From Gammaproteobacteria bacterium (GTDB lineage Bacteria > Pseudomonadota > Gammaproteobacteria > SZUA-229): a DNA stretch of 64,000 nt. Below, piece after piece: positions 44,943 to 53,951 of the stretch. Below the pieces are notes generated by a model. That model worked only from the letters and a program-made list of their open reading frames with translations, had not been told where the DNA came from and searched no databases. The stretch spans positions 1-64,000 of the forward strand of contig JAPHSS010000019.1 in the NCBI GenBank assembly GCA_026195255.1, given 5' to 3'. Position 1 is the first letter of the stretch, and the number at the start of each line of letters is the position of its first letter. The position numbers and the translations under genes are program-made.

Positions 44943-47591
44943 ATGCCAAACTTAATAACCTTCATAAAGCAATTGTTTAAGCCGAGAACCATTAAGCAGA
45001 AACTAATGGCAATCATTATGGCTGTAAGCCTGATCGGTCTTGGTACAGTTGGTTCAAGCATTATATTAAACGAATTTATAAATCTAAATAAAATGCAAGA
45101 AATAGATTTACAGGTTTTGGCTGATATTGTTGCAGAAACATCATCTGTTTATCTGGTGTTTAATGATGAAGAAGGCGCATCGATATCACTTGCCGCATTA
45201 AAATCTAAAAAGCAAATTATTAGAGCCGTGTTGTATGATAAAAACAATCATGTTTTTGAGGTGTACTCAAGGGATGGCGTTGTCGGTGATGTGGAATATA
45301 AACAGATAAAAAAAGAAAAAAACACAACTGGCATATTTAGTGTGCTTAAAGATATTGTTGTAGATGATGAGCGGGTCGGGTATCTCTATCTCGAGTCAGA
45401 TGATTCACTAATTAAAGAGTTTGTAATTGATTCAGTATCTGGTCTTATTTTTATCATTATTATTGGAGGTCTAATTGCATATATGCTGGCTTCAAAATTA
45501 CAGAAAATAATTTCAGAGCCTATTGAGCATCTCACTCTAACAGCACTAAAAATAACAAAACAGCAAGATTATAATTTACGAGCGGAAAAAGAAAGTAATG
45601 ATGAAATAGGCATACTGACAGATGGCTTTAATGAAATGCTGGTGCAGTTACAAAAAAGAAATAGTAAGTTAATTGAAAGTGAAAATAAGTTTAGAGAAGT
45701 GGTGGAGCAATCGACTGATGCACTTTATATTATCGGAGAAGATTTAAAATTTATTGATGTTAATAACGCTGCTTGTAGTTCATTGGGTTATAAAAGAAAC
45801 GAATTGTTAAATATGGCGATTACTCAGGTTGACAGTAGTTATCGTGATAAAAAAAATATTGATAAGGTTTTGACGCGGCTTAAAAAAGAACGGCACATAA
45901 TAGTGGAAAGCGTGCATTATAAAAAGAACAATGATTCATTCCCGGTCGAGATAAGTTTTGGTTATGTAAATATTGAAGGCAATGAATTAATACTCGCGTC
46001 AGCTCGTGATATAACAGATCGAAAACAGGCGCAAAAAAGTTTGCAGCAGGCAAATGATTTTCTTGAGGCAAAAGTTAATGAAAGAACTAAAGAGCTGAAA
46101 GAAATTAATGAAGCGCTTGAGGCGTCAAAAGAAAAAGCAGAAGCTGCTAACTATTCAAAGAGTTTGTTTCTGGCAAATATGAGTCATGAAATACGAACCC
46201 CAATGAATGCTGTAATAGGCTTTACCGATTTGTTGGCGACGAGTGATTTAAATAAAAAACAAGTCGAATATGTTGAATCTATAAAATCAGGTAGTCGAAA
46301 TCTTTTAAGTTTAATAAATGACATACTCGATTTATCAAAGATTGAAGCTGGTAAAATGAGTATCAATTTTGATCGTGTTTATATTAAACAAATGTTAAAA
46401 GATATATATCAGGTTTTTTCTATGTCTGCAAAAGAGAAGGGTTTAGAGCTGAATCTGTATATTGATGATTCAGTCCCCCAGGGCATTATGTCTGATGAAA
46501 TAAGGTTAAGGCAGATCTTGTTCAATCTCTTGAATAACGCTATAAAATTCACCCATAAAGGTGAAGTTAATATATATGCAAATTATAAGAGAAAATCTAA
46601 GGATGATGTTTTTTATAGCTTAATTATAAAGGTTGAAGATACCGGGATAGGAGTGCGCCCGAGCGAGCATGAGAATATATTTAATATATTTGAACAGCAG
46701 GACAATCAAAGCACAAGGGAGTTTGGAGGGGCTGGCTTAGGTCTGGCCATTAGTGCTCGACTTGCTGAAAAACTAGGGGCTATTATAAAACTGGATAGCG
46801 AACCTGGTAAGGGTAGTGTTTTTGAACTGGTGATAGATAGCCCTGAAGTTATAGATGAAAAGACGCCTGAAAATGTATTAAATCGACAGGATAAAATAAA
46901 ATTTAAATCTGCAAAAATACTAGTGGTAGATGATATTGAATTAAATCGTGAGTTGATTTGTGAATATTTAGCTAATCAGCCTTTTCAGTTAATTACAGCA
47001 GAAGATGGTCAGACGGCAATAGATCTGGTGAAAAAAGAAAAGCCAGATGTCGTGTTAATGGATATAAGAATGCCGGTTATGAATGGAATTCAGGCGACAG
47101 AAATTATAAAAAATGATCCGCAAATCAGCCGTACAAAAGTGATAGCAATCACAGCGTCTGCGGTAGAGGATAAAAAGTCAGAGAAGAAAAGATCTCTATT
47201 TGATATGGTGTTGTACAAACCCCTAAATAGAAAAACATTAATCAGTTCGCTAGCCAAATTTATTGAATCTGAAGTTGTTAACAAAGAAATAGACGAAGAA
47301 GTTATCTCTGGTTCTTTGTATGATGAAGAAATAAAGTCGGCTGACGATCTTTTGGTTAAAGAATTACTGAAGTATCAGCAATCTTTAGAAATGGCTAGAA
47401 TAGGTGGTAATTTTACTGGCCTTGATAAGTTACTAGAAGAACTTAAGAGCCTGGCTGCTCGATTTAAGCTGGCGGGGCTTAATGAGATGGTAAAAGAGTT
47501 AATGTATGCCAATCAGTCATTTGATATTGAAAAAACACAAAAAATAATAGGTAAAATTCTAACAGGTATAGATAAGCTGAGTTCGCATTAG
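44943..47591 (+). CDS. Hybrid sensor histidine kinase (periplasmic sensor, HAMP, PAS, kinase, receiver)
   Basis: An 882-residue membrane kinase. Two helices (about 20-41 and 163-183) bracket a periplasmic region of about 120 residues resembling CHASE8-type sensors. HAMP follows (to about 235), then PAS (about 246-360), a coiled coil and HisKA with MSHEIRTPMN (His415). The ATPase domain has the N box NNAIKF near 531, G1 EDTGIG near 565 and G2 GGAGLGLA near 595. The receiver (about 658-775) has phosphoacceptor Asp707. A C-terminal helical region lacks a clear Hpt histidine. The HD-GYP gene starts 12 bases downstream and is the likely output. The signal is unknown. Confidence 0.92.
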   Translation: MPNLITFIKQLFKPRTIKQKLMAIIMAVSLIGLGTVGSSIILNEFINLNKMQEIDLQVLADIVAETSSVYLVFNDEEGASISLAALKSKKQIIRAVLYDKNNHVFEVYSRDGVVGDVEYKQIKKEKNTTGIFSVLKDIVVDDERVGYLYLESDDSLIKEFVIDSVSGLIFIIIIGGLIAYMLASKLQKIISEPIEHLTLTALKITKQQDYNLRAEKESNDEIGILTDGFNEMLVQLQKRNSKLIESENKFREVVEQSTDALYIIGEDLKFIDVNNAACSSLGYKRNELLNMAITQVDSSYRDKKNIDKVLTRLKKERHIIVESVHYKKNNDSFPVEISFGYVNIEGNELILASARDITDRKQAQKSLQQANDFLEAKVNERTKELKEINEALEASKEKAEAANYSKSLFLANMSHEIRTPMNAVIGFTDLLATSDLNKKQVEYVESIKSGSRNLLSLINDILDLSKIEAGKMSINFDRVYIKQMLKDIYQVFSMSAKEKGLELNLYIDDSVPQGIMSDEIRLRQILFNLLNNAIKFTHKGEVNIYANYKRKSKDDVFYSLIIKVEDTGIGVRPSEHENIFNIFEQQDNQSTREFGGAGLGLAISARLAEKLGAIIKLDSEPGKGSVFELVIDSPEVIDEKTPENVLNRQDKIKFKSAKILVVDDIELNRELICEYLANQPFQLITAEDGQTAIDLVKKEKPDVVLMDIRMPVMNGIQATEIIKNDPQISRTKVIAITASAVEDKKSEKKRSLFDMVLYKPLNRKTLISSLAKFIESEVVNKEIDEEVISGSLYDEEIKSADDLLVKELLKYQQSLEMARIGGNFTGLDKLLEELKSLAARFKLAGLNEMVKELMYANQSFDIEKTQKIIGKILTGIDKLSSH

Positions 47592-47603
47592 AGGAAACAA
47601 TTC

Positions 47604-48650
47604 ATGGCTAAGCGATTTAAAATTTTAATTGTTGATGATGTGCCAAAAAATATTCAGATCATTGCTAATTTGTTGGGTGATGAAGAGTACGATATATCCT
47701 ACGCTACCAATGGAAATCATGCGTTAGAACAGACGGATAAAACTGATTTTGATCTTGTTTTGCTAGATGTGATGATGCCTGAAATGGATGGTTATGAGGT
47801 ATGTAGGGAAATGAGAAAAAGACAGTTTTATAATGAATTTCCTATTATTTTTATTACCGCAAAAACAGATGAAGAAAGTTTATTAGAAGCATTTGATGCT
47901 GGCGGTCAAGATTATGTAACCAAGCCGTTTAAGGCCCCTGAGTTGATGGCTAGAATTAAAACCCATTTAAAACTAAAAGAATTTGAAGATTCGCAGCAAG
48001 TGGTTATTGATAATGCATTGGCAGAACTGAAAATTCTTAATAAGGAGATCATTGAAACTCAGAAAGAAGTTATTTTTACCATGGGGTCTATTGGCGAGAC
48101 TCGTTCGAAAGAAACGGGGTTGCATGTTAAACGGGTGGCAGAATATTCAAGATTACTGGCGAGTCTGTCTGGCCTGAATGATATAGAGGCAGATATGGTT
48201 GCTATGGCATCACCAATGCATGATATTGGTAAAGTTGGAATTCCTGATTCAATATTAAATAAAAAAGGTCGATTAACGGTAGACGAGTTTGAAGTAATGA
48301 AAACGCATGCTGTTATTGGTTATGAAATGTTAAAGCATAGTGAGCGCCCCCTTATGCGCACTGCGGCTATCATAGCACTAGAACATCATGAAAAATGGGA
48401 TGGTAGTGGGTATCCTAAAGCCAGTAGTAAGAATGATATTCATATATATGGCCGTATAACGGCATTGGCAGATGTCTTTGATGCGCTAGGATCAGACAGG
48501 TGTTATAAACAGGCCTGGGAAGATGAAAAGATTTTTGAGTTATTGAAAGAGCAATCAGGAAAGCATTTTGATCCTGGTCTGGTAGCAATATTTTTTGATA
48601 ACCTGGATCAATTTTTTGATATTAGATCGCAGTACAAAGACGTTTATTGA
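47604..48650 (+). CDS. Response regulator with HD-GYP domain (c-di-GMP phosphodiesterase)
   Basis: A 348-residue protein with a receiver domain (about 6-122; phosphoacceptor Asp55 in LLDVMMPEMDG; YVTKPF near 104), a coiled-coil linker and an HD-GYP domain. The catalytic HD is in MHDIGKVGIPD (206-207), and GYP is intact in HHEKWDGSGYP near 261-271. The later ADVFDAL is also present. Degradation of c-di-GMP on phosphorylation is expected. It lies 12 bases after the hybrid kinase, so the two form a sensor-output pair. GAGGAAACAATTC supports the ATG. Confidence 0.94.
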   Translation: MAKRFKILIVDDVPKNIQIIANLLGDEEYDISYATNGNHALEQTDKTDFDLVLLDVMMPEMDGYEVCREMRKRQFYNEFPIIFITAKTDEESLLEAFDAGGQDYVTKPFKAPELMARIKTHLKLKEFEDSQQVVIDNALAELKILNKEIIETQKEVIFTMGSIGETRSKETGLHVKRVAEYSRLLASLSGLNDIEADMVAMASPMHDIGKVGIPDSILNKKGRLTVDEFEVMKTHAVIGYEMLKHSERPLMRTAAIIALEHHEKWDGSGYPKASSKNDIHIYGRITALADVFDALGSDRCYKQAWEDEKIFELLKEQSGKHFDPGLVAIFFDNLDQFFDIRSQYKDVY

Positions 48651-48657
48651 GTTTGCT

Positions 48658-49821
48658 TTACAGTTTAATATTCCGCGTGTCGCAGTTTTTTTGCTGTTCA
48701 GGCGGGCCCATTATATCTTTTAATTTCATTAACACATCCTCAGAGCTGGCTCTATAAGCTGTCAGTTTTCCACCAATAATAGTAATTAAGCCAGGTAGTT
48801 TTGCGTTTGTGATAATCAGGCTCTCTCTTGATTTATTAAATGTTGACTGATTGTTTTGAGGTAATACTCTCAGGCCTGCGAATGATTCGATTATATTATC
48901 TGTTGTTAGCTGATAACTAAAGTAACTGTTATAAGTTTCCAGTAGATATCGTTTTTCAGTTTCGTCTGGTTTGAGATTGTCGGCATTTCCCGAGTAATGT
49001 CTTTCGGTTGTTCCTATGAGTGTTTGTTGCGCTTTCCACGGCATAACAAAAACTGCTCGTCTATCTGCTGCTTCTATATAGTAAACGCCTCCTGTTATAG
49101 GGCGGTCAACGATAATGTGTGTGCCAGCTATAAGGTCAATAGCGGGTGTTTTTAGCAAAGGCTTTATTTTTTCCTGTGTTGGAGTAACCCAGGGGCCTGT
49201 GCAGTTCACAATGCAGAGGCATGTTGTAGAGTATTCTTTATTGTCTTTTATATAAGTTACAATATGTTTACTTTCCTGGATATCTGATTTTTTGAAATCG
49301 CTGTTATATAAAATGTCTGCGCCCTGTTTTTCGGCCGATTTAATCACAGCCTGAGTCAGTTTTTTGTCATCGGTTTGAGCGTCGAAATATTTATAGATGC
49401 ATTTTAAATTTTTTAAATTCAGGCCGTCCAGGGATTCCCATTCGCTTTTATTAACAATTGAAAATTTCTTAAAACTGAAAAGGGAGTAAATTGATAAACC
49501 CAGCCAGATCATCCAGGAAGAGCGCATGCTATTTGAGTATACCGGTATATAAAATGGAATTAATTTAACGAGCTGCGGAGCATTTTTTACGAGGCGTTTT
49601 CTTTCACGAAGGCATTCATAAACAAGTTTAAACTGTCCGCTCTCCAGGTATCTCAGGCCGCCATGAATTAATTTACTCGATTTACAGGAGGTGCCAAGAC
49701 CAGCTTCTGGAAACTTTTCAATTACGAGTGTTTTATATCCGCAGGCTGCGGCGGCCTGTGCAACACCAGCTCCTTGAATGCCTGCGCCTATAACGACTAT
49801 ATCGTAGGTTGATTCAGGCAT
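48658..49821 (-). CDS. glpD: FAD-dependent glycerol-3-phosphate dehydrogenase, short form
   Basis: GlpD oxidises glycerol-3-phosphate to dihydroxyacetone phosphate and passes electrons to quinone at the membrane. The 387-residue protein has the FAD motif DIVVIGAGIQGAGVAQAAA at about 7-25, and SSKLIHGGLRYLESGQFKLV near 48-67 is typical of GlpD. IVNCTGPWV near 205 and IIGGKLTAYR near 347-356 are present. It is about 110 residues shorter than E. coli GlpD because the C-terminal helical domain is missing. It belongs to a minus-strand group with a phosphodiesterase and a GlpK-like kinase. A related FAD oxidoreductase is the alternative. Confidence 0.82.
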   Translation of the reverse strand: MPESTYDIVVIGAGIQGAGVAQAAAACGYKTLVIEKFPEAGLGTSCKSSKLIHGGLRYLESGQFKLVYECLRERKRLVKNAPQLVKLIPFYIPVYSNSMRSSWMIWLGLSIYSLFSFKKFSIVNKSEWESLDGLNLKNLKCIYKYFDAQTDDKKLTQAVIKSAEKQGADILYNSDFKKSDIQESKHIVTYIKDNKEYSTTCLCIVNCTGPWVTPTQEKIKPLLKTPAIDLIAGTHIIVDRPITGGVYYIEAADRRAVFVMPWKAQQTLIGTTERHYSGNADNLKPDETEKRYLLETYNSYFSYQLTTDNIIESFAGLRVLPQNNQSTFNKSRESLIITNAKLPGLITIIGGKLTAYRASSEDVLMKLKDIMGPPEQQKNCDTRNIKL

Positions 49822-49882
49822 TGTTTATTCAATGTGAGTAAGTTAGCAATGAAAATTTGTGTCATAGGTGATGATTAAACAT

Positions 49883-50641
49883 TTATATTGAGTTAGGTGA
49901 TATATTTAGTGCAAGTATCGGGTGGTCAAGCATGCTACATACATCTCTTGTTTCAATAAGTGGAATATTATGGCTGGCATAGTGCAAAGCTAGTTCAGGG
50001 TCAGTTATATCGTAAACCATCCAGTGCCAGTTGCCGGGCCATGGGTCAGAATTTTTGGGTAACTTACGATGATTAACAATTAAATAATCGGGTTTGAGTT
50101 TTTTTGCTATCTGGTGACTGGCGTCATCGTATTTATGCAGTACCCAGCCCGTTAGAAAATCGCTGTTGTTTTTAGTGAATTCAATTGCACTCTCATCGTA
50201 TGAAATAATTACACATTGTGCGTGAATAATATCCAGTATTTTTAATACATCTGGCATAATTTGTCTGGTGCCATAGTGTTCTAAAGTCTCCTCTTTAATC
50301 TCTACAAAAGCAGTGGCTCGAGGGTATTTTTGCAATAGTTGCACTACTTCGCTTAACAGGGGGATGTGCTGATTGAAAAAAGCAAGAGAGAACCTGTCAG
50401 GTTCGTGTGCGCGAATATTTTTGAGCTCATCATAACTCATTTCAAATAACTTGCCTTCTATTCCCGTGGTACGCATTAGTTCTGTGTCGTGAAATACAAC
50501 CAGCTGTCCATCAGCGGTACATTGAACATCAAACTCAATATAATCAGCGCCACATAATAAAGCAGACTCCAGTGAAATCAGCGTGTTTTCCGGGAAGGTT
50601 TCCATAAGCCCGCGATGTGCAACAAGGTGTGGTATAGCCAT
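49883..50641 (-). CDS. Glycerophosphodiester phosphodiesterase (UgpQ type, cytoplasmic)
   Basis: This 252-residue GDPD hydrolyses glycerophosphodiesters, from phospholipid turnover, to glycerol-3-phosphate and an alcohol. Catalytic and metal residues are in VAHRGLMETFPENTL near 8-22, DYIEFDVQCTADGQLVVFHD near 33-52 and FVEIKEE near 112-118. There is no signal peptide, so it is cytoplasmic like UgpQ. It lies between the kinase and the short GlpD, consistent with feeding glycerol-3-phosphate to the latter. No transporter is in the window. Confidence 0.93.
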   Translation of the reverse strand: MAIPHLVAHRGLMETFPENTLISLESALLCGADYIEFDVQCTADGQLVVFHDTELMRTTGIEGKLFEMSYDELKNIRAHEPDRFSLAFFNQHIPLLSEVVQLLQKYPRATAFVEIKEETLEHYGTRQIMPDVLKILDIIHAQCVIISYDESAIEFTKNNSDFLTGWVLHKYDDASHQIAKKLKPDYLIVNHRKLPKNSDPWPGNWHWMVYDITDPELALHYASHNIPLIETRDVCSMLDHPILALNISPNSI

Positions 50642-50716
50642 TATTTAACTCAAATTATTAACGGTTGTTCAAGGTGTTTCTATTACTAAATAGAGACATC
50701 ACTCTTCAACTTAAGT

Positions 50717-52180
50717 TTAGTCATTGTTGCAGCGCTTGTTTAACTCTCCGACAAACTGTTGATATCGATCACTAAGTGTTGTCTGCTGGCCTGTTTTATT
50801 TAAGCTTATAAATTCCTGGGATACTTCCAGGGCTTTCCACTTCAAGTTATTCTTTTCTAATGCCTGATTTGCAAGTCGGGCACAACCTCTAGCGGTTGCC
50901 TCACTTTCTGTGAATCGTAATACTTTGGCGTTAGATAAATCGGCCAGTTTCTGACATAAGGCATCTAATTGAGATAGGCCGCCGCTAACGAAAAGGGTAT
51001 CGGGTGGTGCGTCTAGTTGTAAAATATTTTTAAAGATTAAAAAAACAATGCTTTCTATGATAGCGGTGTACCGTTCACCTTGAGTGTAAGGCGTGTTTGC
51101 TGGTGTTTTATGCGGCAGAAATTCGGGTTTTCCCGCATTGCACCACCATGGGGATCCTAATCGAACGACGCTGTTAATAAAAACAGGGGGTGACTTAATC
51201 TGTTTCAGCCATATCGGTAATTTAGTATAAAGCTCATCACAAGGCTCTTTATTCTGTGCCCAGCTTAATGCTGCACCCGCGCCATTAACGGTGCCTTCTG
51301 TGACAAATGCCGCTGTATCGTCTTGACTGCTGGTAAGCGTGTGGAGCAGCCTGGGGTTGTCGCTTTGACGCTCTTTAGTATTTGATAAAATAAATGCACC
51401 GGTACCAATATTTATAAGGGCGCTGTTCTTTGCAAGAGAGGGATAAGCGTATAAAAGGCCATTTTGATCACCACAGACGGCGGTTAATTGAATGTCGCTA
51501 TTTTTGATGACCCCATAATGATGAATAACCGGCGTACAGTTGGGTAATATGTCTTTTTCGATTTGAAAAAGCTGTAAAAGGTTATCTGACCAGTCTAGTT
51601 TATGAATATCAAATAACTGGCAACGTTGGGCGTTACTATGATCAATAACACAGCTTTTGTTTTTTAATAAATGAAATATTAAATAACTGGCAAGCGGTGA
51701 TATGCATAACTCGCCTTTTTTATTTGCCCGTTTTACAGTGCTATTATTATCCAATAACCAGCGTATCTTTCCAGCGGAGTAATGAGCAGAAAGGGGAAGG
51801 CCGGTTGTTTGTCTGATGATTGGCGCTGAGTCTGAGAGCTGATTTATCAGTGGTTGTGAACGCGTGTCACGCCAGCTAATAACTGGAGATAATGGCTTGC
51901 CAGTGGTTTTGTTCCAGGCAACGATACTTGAGCGTTGGGTACATAAACCCGCATTTTTGATGGTTTGTATCAGTTCATTCGGGATATCGTTTAACAGGGT
52001 TTCAAGTGATTTTAGAATTTCATTTGCATCTTGTTCATAAAATAACTCTTCAGGATTGCTGGTTGAGATGCTGCAGGACTTCAGATAATTTATCTCGCCG
52101 GTTTCTGTAAACAGTGCTAACCGGCTCGCATGGGATCCCTGATCGATAACTAGTGTTAAGTTCGGCTTGCTTTCTGGCAT
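50717..52180 (-). CDS. FGGY-family kinase, glycerol kinase-like with altered substrate residues
   Basis: A 487-residue FGGY kinase whose neighbours suggest glycerol use. The N-terminal phosphate loop is LVIDQGSHASRLALF. AVCGDQNGLLYA near 242 holds the GlpK-like Asp-Gln pair, and INIGTGAFIL near 264 and FVSGGLSQLDALC near 404 are ATPase motifs. Against E. coli GlpK from memory, Arg83 is kept (CTQRSS) but Glu84 is Ser, and Tyr135 is replaced by His in GLPLSAHYSAGK. Both contact glycerol. Substrate is therefore uncertain: glycerol or another polyol. It is the upstream gene of the kinase-phosphodiesterase-dehydrogenase group. Confidence 0.78.
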   Translation of the reverse strand: MPESKPNLTLVIDQGSHASRLALFTETGEINYLKSCSISTSNPEELFYEQDANEILKSLETLLNDIPNELIQTIKNAGLCTQRSSIVAWNKTTGKPLSPVISWRDTRSQPLINQLSDSAPIIRQTTGLPLSAHYSAGKIRWLLDNNSTVKRANKKGELCISPLASYLIFHLLKNKSCVIDHSNAQRCQLFDIHKLDWSDNLLQLFQIEKDILPNCTPVIHHYGVIKNSDIQLTAVCGDQNGLLYAYPSLAKNSALINIGTGAFILSNTKERQSDNPRLLHTLTSSQDDTAAFVTEGTVNGAGAALSWAQNKEPCDELYTKLPIWLKQIKSPPVFINSVVRLGSPWWCNAGKPEFLPHKTPANTPYTQGERYTAIIESIVFLIFKNILQLDAPPDTLFVSGGLSQLDALCQKLADLSNAKVLRFTESEATARGCARLANQALEKNNLKWKALEVSQEFISLNKTGQQTTLSDRYQQFVGELNKRCNND

Positions 52181-52391
52181 GTGAAATCACTTTCTGCTGT
52201 ATTAATTGTAATTAAAGGTTACTTTGCCTTAAAAATCTTAAAAATAGCCTGAATAATGCTGCTCGACCGAAATATAAGTTAATGTTAATATTATGTAACT
52301 GGATTCGGGTGAACAGTTTGAGGGATTGCTTCTTTGGTGGTTGCAGTTCCAGGTTTCATCCTCCCCTCACTATCTATTTGGAGATAAATCT

Positions 52392-52772
52392 GTGGCAACT
52401 GTTGAATTAACCGAAGCAACGCTTGAAAAAACCGTAGTTGAAAATGATATCGTAATTATTGATTTCTGGGCGCCCTGGTGTGGTCCCTGTAAGTCATTTG
52501 GGCCGATTTATGAAGAAGTTTCAGAAAAGCATCCCGATATTGTATTTGCTAAGGTTAATACCGAAGATGAGCAGGCGATAGCGGCACACTTTCAAATTCG
52601 ATCAATTCCTACATTAATGATTTTTCGAGAGCAGGTTGTTCTATTTTCAGAGGCCGGCATGTTACCTGCGGCGGGTCTTGAGCAGGTTATTGAGCAGGTT
52701 AAAGAGCTGGATATGGAAAAGGTAAAAGCCGAAATAGAAGCATCCCAGGCTGAAGCTGAGCAGCAATCATAA
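52392..52772 (+). CDS. Thioredoxin family protein
   Basis: A 126-residue cytoplasmic thioredoxin with the redox site in IDFWAPWCGPCKSFGP, the cis-proline in RSIPTLMIF, and an extra acidic, Ala/Glu-rich C-terminal helix (EIEASQAEAEQQ). GTG is chosen as start because GGAG lies eight bases upstream and the product then begins at the first strand. The longer frame would add 22 unlikely residues. It appears monocistronic. A small GCCCG/CGGGC hairpin without a T-run lies 30 bases after the stop. Confidence 0.92.
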   Translation: MATVELTEATLEKTVVENDIVIIDFWAPWCGPCKSFGPIYEEVSEKHPDIVFAKVNTEDEQAIAAHFQIRSIPTLMIFREQVVLFSEAGMLPAAGLEQVIEQVKELDMEKVKAEIEASQAEAEQQS

Positions 52773-52842
52773 CAGGTTATTTTTAAAAGGATCTGCAATA
52801 GTCGGCCCGATGGGTAACCGGGCATGGCGCAGTCGAATTGTA

Positions 52843-53370
52843 CTAGTTTAATTGTACATGGGTCTGGGTCTGGGGCTGACTCTGACTCTGACTTGGTTTC
52901 CATTCTGCAATCCATAACTCAACTTTATTAAGTGATTTAATAGACAGGTTGCTTTGTAGATTTTCGTATAACTGGCGGCGTTTATTGTGAATAGCTGCGG
53001 CGAGTTGCATATTATTCTTAGATGCCAGGCTTAGCCATTTGTAGGCGAGTAAGTCGTTTTTTTCTACGCCCTTTCCCCGTAAGTACATATTTCCAAGCAT
53101 ATGTTGCGCGGAGCTCCAGTTTTGCTCGGCTAGCGTTTTAAAGAGGCTAGCTGCTTTTTCGGCCGATTTTTCCGTGTTATTTCGACCTAACAGGTGATTT
53201 AAGGCTTGCTGATACAACTCTTGAGGGCTGGACTGGTTATTGGTAACCGTGGAATTTAATTTTGCCGATTGAATTGTTGTTTCAGCGCTTGCTTTGATAT
53301 GAAGCAGGGCGATTATAAGGCTCAGAGTTACAACTGAAGCCATCTTGGCATTTGAACACATAATAAACAT
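52843..53370 (-). CDS. Exported Sel1-like repeat protein
   Basis: A 175-residue protein with a signal peptide (from MCSNAKMASVV to about residue 29, ending KASAE) and one or two Sel1/TPR-type repeats. The clear one is AQHMLGNMYLRGKGVEKNDLLAYKWLSLA (described by position, about 92-120). The C-terminus is Ser/Gln/Thr-rich (QSQSQPQTQTH), encoded by short tandem repeats at 52868-52893. Such proteins act as scaffolds, but no partner is evident. An earlier in-frame ATG exists. I kept the longest plausible frame, so the true start may be at residue 4 or 10. Confidence 0.72.
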   Translation of the reverse strand: MFIMCSNAKMASVVTLSLIIALLHIKASAETTIQSAKLNSTVTNNQSSPQELYQQALNHLLGRNNTEKSAEKAASLFKTLAEQNWSSAQHMLGNMYLRGKGVEKNDLLAYKWLSLASKNNMQLAAAIHNKRRQLYENLQSNLSIKSLNKVELWIAEWKPSQSQSQPQTQTHVQLN

Positions 53371-53951
53371 CCATTAACAAGGTTATAAATAATTTGCACG
53401 TCTCCTTTCGTGTAAGCCGTCCAGAGTATTGTCTCCAGATCGCCTCTTCCGTGTCTTTAATCATTTATTCTGCTAACCCGAACGAATGTCATGTATTTAT
53501 AGCAGGTAGGGGTTGTTGAAAGCATAGAGTGTTCCAGTTTTAATAAGTGCATATGAAACAGTGACTTATAAAAATAGAATAAAATTTAAAATTATAAAGT
53601 GTAAATTAAACCTGTGATTTAATTGCTTTTAGTAGTTTTATGGCTTTAAAAACAACAGGTTATGCTTACAACCTAAAGTGACGAATTAATTTACACTTGT
53701 TGTTTTTAAAAAGCCGGGGTTGTCTTTTTATTTAAAAACAAGGAGATATGAAAAAAGAGCTGTCGAATATATTTACATAATTAGAAAAGACCATTTCTAA
53801 CCTGTAGCTTATTTATCTCGCTATGGCACCCCCTCATCGGGTAAAGGCAGCCGCCCACTTTTAATGGGCATGGGCGCTCTGTCACTCTAACCCGAGCTAC
53901 CAGAAGATGTAGTAGCCCAGTCCGGTCATTAACCAGTACGCTGATTTGTCA
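53371..53951. other. 580-base gene-free region with a structured element at about 53823-53904
   Basis: The gap lies downstream of adk and upstream of the Sel1 gene, both minus strand. Its left two-thirds are A/T-rich with no convincing gene. AAGGAG and ATG at 53740-53750 open only a 10-codon frame. Around 53823-53904 a G/C-rich block can nest three stems. TCGGGT (53836) pairs with ACCCGA, GGCAG (53846) with CTGTC, and GCCCA (53853) with TGGGC. The block could be an adk 3'-end structure, an RNA leader or a small RNA. I cannot match it to a known riboswitch. Confidence 0.45.

Noticed and set aside
53748-53780. Ten-codon frame with a good AAGGAG
   Set aside because: Spacing between AAGGAG and ATG is only two bases and the peptide is too short to judge. 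Kept only as a note to the structured gap.
53823-53904. Cyclic-di-GMP riboswitch
   Set aside because: The stems are nested in one hairpin and the conserved GGCAAACC/GNRA and ACGCAAAGCC parts of class I are absent.
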